Positions 12,582-13,378 of a stretch of 13,378 nt of DNA are shown here, piece by piece (the stretch's first letter is position 1; every line of letters begins with the position of its first letter). The position numbers and the translations under genes are program-made. The DNA lies in the NCBI GenBank assembly GCA_900545995.1, contig URBM01000044.1:1-13378 (forward strand), given 5' to 3'. The notes beneath the pieces were generated by a model. That model saw only the letters and a list, made by a program, of their open reading frames with translations. It did no database searches and was not told where the DNA came from. The DNA comes from an uncultured Collinsella sp. (GTDB taxonomy: Bacteria > Actinomycetota > Coriobacteriia > Coriobacteriales > Coriobacteriaceae).

Positions 12582-13344
12582 ATGGCGGATTCTCAGATCC
12601 ATGTCGCGCTGGCGGGTAACCCCAACTGCGGCAAGACCACGCTTTTCAACCTGATTACCGGTGCCAACGGCTACGTTGGCAACTGGCCCGGCGTCACGGT
12701 TGAGAAAAAGGAAGCCAAGCTTCTGAGCGACAAGAACGTTACCATCACGGACCTCCCCGGCATCTACTCGCTTTCCCCCTACAGCCCCGAGGAGCAATGC
12801 TCGCGCGATTACCTCATGAGCGGCGAGCCCGATGTGGTCGTCCAGGTTGTCGATGCCACCAACCTCGAGCGCAACCTGTACCTGGCGCTTCAGGTTATCG
12901 AGACCGGCCTGCCCGTGGTCGTTGCCCTCAACATGGCCGACTTGGTCGAGAAGAACGGCGACAAGATCGATGCCGCCAAGCTCTCCAAAAAGCTCGGCTG
13001 CCCGGTCATGATGATCTCGGCCCTTAAGAACAAGGGCATCAAGGAGCTGTTCGAGCAGGTTAAGAAGTCTGCTGCTTCCAAGGGCCAGGTGCCGGAGCAC
13101 AAGTTCGATTCCTCCATCGAGGACGTTCTGACGCACATCGAGAATAACCTTCCGGCGAGCGTTCCCGCTAACAAGCGTCGCTATTACGCCGTCAAGCTGT
13201 TCGAGCGTGATGCAGACGCCTGCAAGCTCATCAACCTCACCAAGGAGAAGGCCGCTCGCGTGGAGGAGCTGGTCGCCCAGTGCGAGCAGGACTGCGACGA
13301 CGATGCCGAGTCCATCATCACCGGTGAGCGCTATGGCGTCATCG
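12582..13344 (+). CDS. feoB: FeoB ferrous iron transporter, N-terminal part (cut by adapter)
   Basis: FeoB imports Fe(II) across the inner membrane and carries a GTPase domain on the cytoplasmic side. The 254 visible residues hold the whole G domain: G1 GNPNCGKT at 12-19, G2 Thr39 in GVTVE, G3 DLPG at 57-60, G4 NMAD at 117-120 and G5 SAL at 146-148. The start of the helical GDI domain follows (RRYYAVKLFERDADA). The membrane part, some 400 or more residues, is missing because the sequence runs into adapter at 13345. ATG at 12582 is preceded by AGAAGGA at four bases and a further AAGGA at 11. It is the last gene of feoA-feoA-feoB in the window. Confidence 0.96.
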
Positions 13345-13378
13345 CTGTCTCTTATACACATCTCAGAGCCCACGAGAC
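13345..13378 (-). other. Inverted Nextera read-2 adapter (artefact)
   Basis: Starts with the Tn5 mosaic end CTGTCTCTTATACACATCT and continues as the reverse complement of the adapter at 14-47, with one mismatch (A instead of C at 13365). It is library sequence and breaks feoB. Confidence 0.98.

Noticed and set aside
11904..13373. 489-residue minus-strand reading frame across the feo cluster
   Set aside because: It begins in adapter sequence and is antisense to feoA, feoA and feoB.
14..13378. Composite transposon bounded by Tn5-type mosaic ends
   Set aside because: The ends are Nextera adapters with index and P7 sequence, and no transposase is present.

Overview
The window looks like a piece of a high-GC Gram-positive gut actinomycete, most likely Coriobacteriia and probably Collinsella. 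This rests on base composition, strong GGAGG-type ribosome sites, the gene set (lar cofactor genes, paired feoA genes, an actinobacterial-type LacI regulator) and protein style. The genus is an inference. Both ends are sequencing adapter, not genome: positions 1-47 hold the tail of an Illumina P7 oligo, an 8-base index and the Nextera read-2 sequence, and 13345-13378 is the same adapter inverted. The biological sequence is 48-13344, and the genes at both edges (larC, feoB) are cut by adapter.

Left block, minus strand: serB (phosphoserine phosphatase), then larB and a truncated larC for the nickel-pincer cofactor of lactate-racemase-type enzymes. larC carries a 43-residue stretch with 25 histidines. 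An 11-bp perfect inverted repeat sits in front of larB. Divergent from serB is aspS, with a structured leader and a strong terminator. Between aspS and the convergent regulator gene is an array of three long hairpins plus a fourth half-unit, whose arms differ between copies but stay complementary.

Central block: a LacI-family repressor gene (minus) faces an operon of ebgA (GH2 beta-galactosidase), ebgC (its small partner) and a YgjI-like APC permease. This is the gene order I recall for ebgA-ebgC-ygjI in E. coli, but with a divergent, non-EbgR-like regulator. Three copies of ACAACCGGTTGCAC lie upstream of ebgA and are very probably the repressor's operators. The ebgC-permease gap holds two stem-loops, one resembling a weak terminator. 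I infer a regulated unit that imports a small galactose-containing compound and hydrolyses it; the APC-type permease suggests the substrate may carry an amino group.

Right block: after the permease terminator comes an AT-rich 220-bp element bounded by 30-bp near-perfect inverted repeats. It is followed by a lone HPr-like gene with His15, an aspartate at the Ser46 position and a CxxC motif. Last is a ferrous iron uptake cluster feoA-feoA-feoB. A perfect 15-bp inverted repeat lies upstream of the first feoA, and a DtxR/IdeR-like iron box lies between the second feoA and feoB.
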